A stretch of DNA of 6,687 nt from JABSOG01 sp041583135 (GTDB lineage: Bacteria; Pseudomonadota; Gammaproteobacteria; Enterobacterales; Alteromonadaceae), in contig JBFHGJ010000174.1 of NCBI GenBank assembly GCA_041583135.1, forward strand, positions 1 to 6,687, given 5' to 3'. How positions within the stretch are numbered: the stretch's first letter is position 1; each line of letters begins with the position of its first letter. The position numbers and the translations under genes are program-made. The notes beneath the pieces are model-generated. The model was not told the DNA's origin, did no database searches, and saw only the letters and a program-made list of their open reading frames with translations. Positions 6,021 through 6,687 of the stretch are shown here, one piece after another.

Positions 6021-6031
6021 TATATACAGTT
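6012..6031. promoter_or_regulatory. LexA (SOS) box
   Basis: The site is CTGT (6014-6017), eight A/T bases (aaatatat), ACAG (6026-6029), with flanking AA and TT that extend the palindrome. This is the gammaproteobacterial LexA consensus CTGT-N8-ACAG with the preferred AT-alternating centre. It overlaps the -35 of the minus-strand promoter that faces the tail operon. Known biology: LexA bound here represses until RecA-stimulated self-cleavage after DNA damage. The inference is that tail production is directly DNA-damage inducible. Confidence 0.85.
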
Positions 6032-6062
6032 TTGCGTTTTACACGATCTGTGTAGCCAAACT

Positions 6063-6081
6063 AAAAAAACCATCCATGGTT
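6063..6081 (-). terminator. Weak intrinsic terminator upstream of the SOS promoter
   Basis: On the minus strand AACCAT (6081-6076) and ATGGTT (6073-6068) form a hairpin that runs directly into a stretch of T (opposite A 6063-6069). The stem is short (six pairs with a 2-nt loop, or five with a 4-nt loop) and only moderately stable. Its position would limit read-through from the upstream tail tube operon into the LexA-controlled promoter. Confidence 0.4.
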
Positions 6082-6189
6082 CTCCCTGTCACCGTCCCGG
6101 CAACTCATACTCTTAAATCCCTAGCGGCAAAGCCCAAAAAGCCCACCTCAGCCCAAGTTAACACTTAAGCTCAAGTGACCGCAAAACAT

Positions 6190-6256
6190 AGATGTAGCCC
6201 GAAGCTTCAGCCTCAATTAAGACAAATATCTCGGCTAAAGCCGAAAGCTACGGGGT
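6190..6256. repeat. REP-like imperfect inverted repeat
   Basis: The arms GTAGC...GCTTCAGCC (6194-6212) and GGCTAAAGC...GCTAC (6233-6251) are inverted and imperfect, matching at 13 of 19 positions. Inside are the palindrome GAAGCTTC (6201-6208) and the hairpin TCGGC-TAAA-GCCGA (6231-6244). No coding potential is evident. The pattern resembles dispersed intergenic palindromic elements I associate with Shewanella, but the copy number cannot be seen from one window. Confidence 0.5.
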
Positions 6257-6264
6257 ATGATTAA

Positions 6265-6514
6265 GCGTTAGCGCAAATGGCGTTAGCCAAAAAAGTAAGC
6301 GTAGCGTGAGGGGCGGTGGTTGGGGGCGAGGATGGCTTTTCCCCCAAACTCACAGCAAGGGCAAAACGTTGTTGGCAGCAGGGTGGTTCCAGAGAATAGT
6401 CTCAGCCTCATGGATGAGGCTGCGAAGCGTACAAGGACGTATTCACAGCGTCTATTCGACGGAACCACGCTGATGCCCGCCGTCAAACGTTTTGGCCGCT
6501 GCCACCACCCCCCC
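6265..6514. repeat. Large structured intergenic repeat with nested inverted arms
   Basis: About 250 bp without a convincing gene but dense in symmetry. GCGTTAGC occurs as a direct repeat (6265-6272, 6280-6287). TTGGGGG/CCCCCAA (6320-6326/6341-6347) is a perfect 7-bp hairpin. CAAAACGTT (6362-6370) faces AACGTTTTG (6486-6494), and GTGGTTCC (6383-6390) faces GGAACCAC (6461-6468), so two perfect outer arms are nested around a core. The core holds a 9-bp hairpin CAGCCTCAT-GG-ATGAGGCTG (6403-6422). The GGGCGGTGGT (6311) and CCACCACCCC (6503) ends are also partly complementary. This looks like a dispersed, non-autonomous palindromic element rather than part of the phage. It carries no transposase. 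Confidence 0.55.
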
Positions 6515-6541
6515 AGTTTTCATCGCGAAGCGATGAAAACT
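6515..6541 (-). terminator. Perfect 12-bp hairpin after the tail tube gene
   Basis: AGTTTTCATCGC (6515-6526) and GCGATGAAAACT (6530-6541) pair perfectly with a 3-nt loop, which on the minus strand reads TTC. It starts 5 nt after the tail tube stop codon, the place for a transcription terminator or 3' stabilising hairpin. The U-run is missing (a G-tract follows on the minus strand), so its termination strength is uncertain. Confidence 0.5.
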
Positions 6542-6546
6542 AACCC

Positions 6547-6687
6547 TTACTCACCAATAGCCGCGCGAAGCGCCGCCATCTGGTCCTTACCATTGACTTT
6601 ACGCACATTGTTGTACAAATCGATGTTGTAGATCTCATCGCGGTTGATCTCCAACTTGTACTTCTGCACGGTGTACTGCAACGTCAA
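6547..6687 (-). CDS. Phage tail tube protein, C-terminal fragment (P2 FII family)
   Basis: The gene enters from the right edge; only its last 46 codons and the TAA stop (6547-6549) are present. The end reads YKLEINRDEIYNIDLYNN followed by VRKVNGKDQMAALRAAIGE. This lines up with the C-terminus of P2 gpFII, where I recall '..L..dG.EL.eID..NMI.KVNGVD.....R..IG': the Y-x-L, I-x-x-ID, N, KVNG-x-D, R and IG positions agree. Tail tube proteins stack into the inner tube of contractile tails. Its place is odd, because it lies upstream of the baseplate operon while the sheath gene lies downstream. Codons are rich in C-ending AAC, ATC and TAC, as in highly expressed structural genes. The start and N-terminus are outside the window. 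Confidence 0.75.
   Translation of the reverse strand: MTLQYTVQKYKLEINRDEIYNIDLYNNVRKVNGKDQMAALRAAIGE

Noticed and set aside
5959..6168. Plus-strand open frame of 69 codons starting ATGCTTTACATA
   Set aside because: It has no ribosome binding site, runs through the LexA box and promoter, and its second half is low-complexity Lys/Pro/Ala; best explained as chance.
6320..6631. Plus-strand frame of 103 codons over the repeat
   Set aside because: It consists of palindromic repeat sequence and then the antisense of the tail tube end. No ribosome binding site is seen.

Overview
The window is the baseplate and tail-fibre part of a P2-type contractile phage tail, all on the minus strand, so transcription runs from high to low coordinates. 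The protein families point to a gammaproteobacterial prophage or a headless tail particle (tailocin). The structured intergenic repeats at about 6190-6545 look like those I associate with Shewanella and related marine genera, but that host guess rests on pattern memory only.

Layout from right to left. (1) 6547-6687 is the 3' end of a tail tube gene (P2 FII family), followed by a perfect 12-bp hairpin. (2) 5730-6546 is about 800 bp without a convincing gene. It holds a large repeat full of inverted arms, a smaller REP-like inverted repeat, a weak U-tract hairpin, a consensus LexA (SOS) box overlapping the -35 of a minus-strand promoter, a structured leader, and a hairpin domain ending in a run of seven U just before the first gene. 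(3) 5729 down to 210 is a tight operon: putative tail terminator/completion protein, spike gpV, a separate PAAR spike tip, gpW (gp25-like), gpJ, gpI, a fibre-base protein of the gpH N-terminal type, a distal fibre, and a fibre assembly chaperone-like protein. (4) 31-209 is a non-coding gap with small hairpins. (5) 1-30 is the first ten codons of a tail sheath gene (P2 FI family).

The genes would work together as follows. gpV and PAAR form the central spike. gpW, gpJ and gpI form the wedges around it. The fibre-base and distal fibre proteins form the receptor-binding fibres with help from the chaperone-like protein. Sheath and tube form the contractile shaft.

Two things stand out. The tail operon appears to be directly under LexA, with a terminator-like, possibly switching leader between the promoter and the first gene. 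A tube gene end also lies upstream of the baseplate operon while the sheath lies downstream, which is not the P2 order (sheath then tube, both after the fibre genes) and suggests a second tail module, a tandem element or a rearrangement. No capsid, packaging, replication or integration gene is seen.
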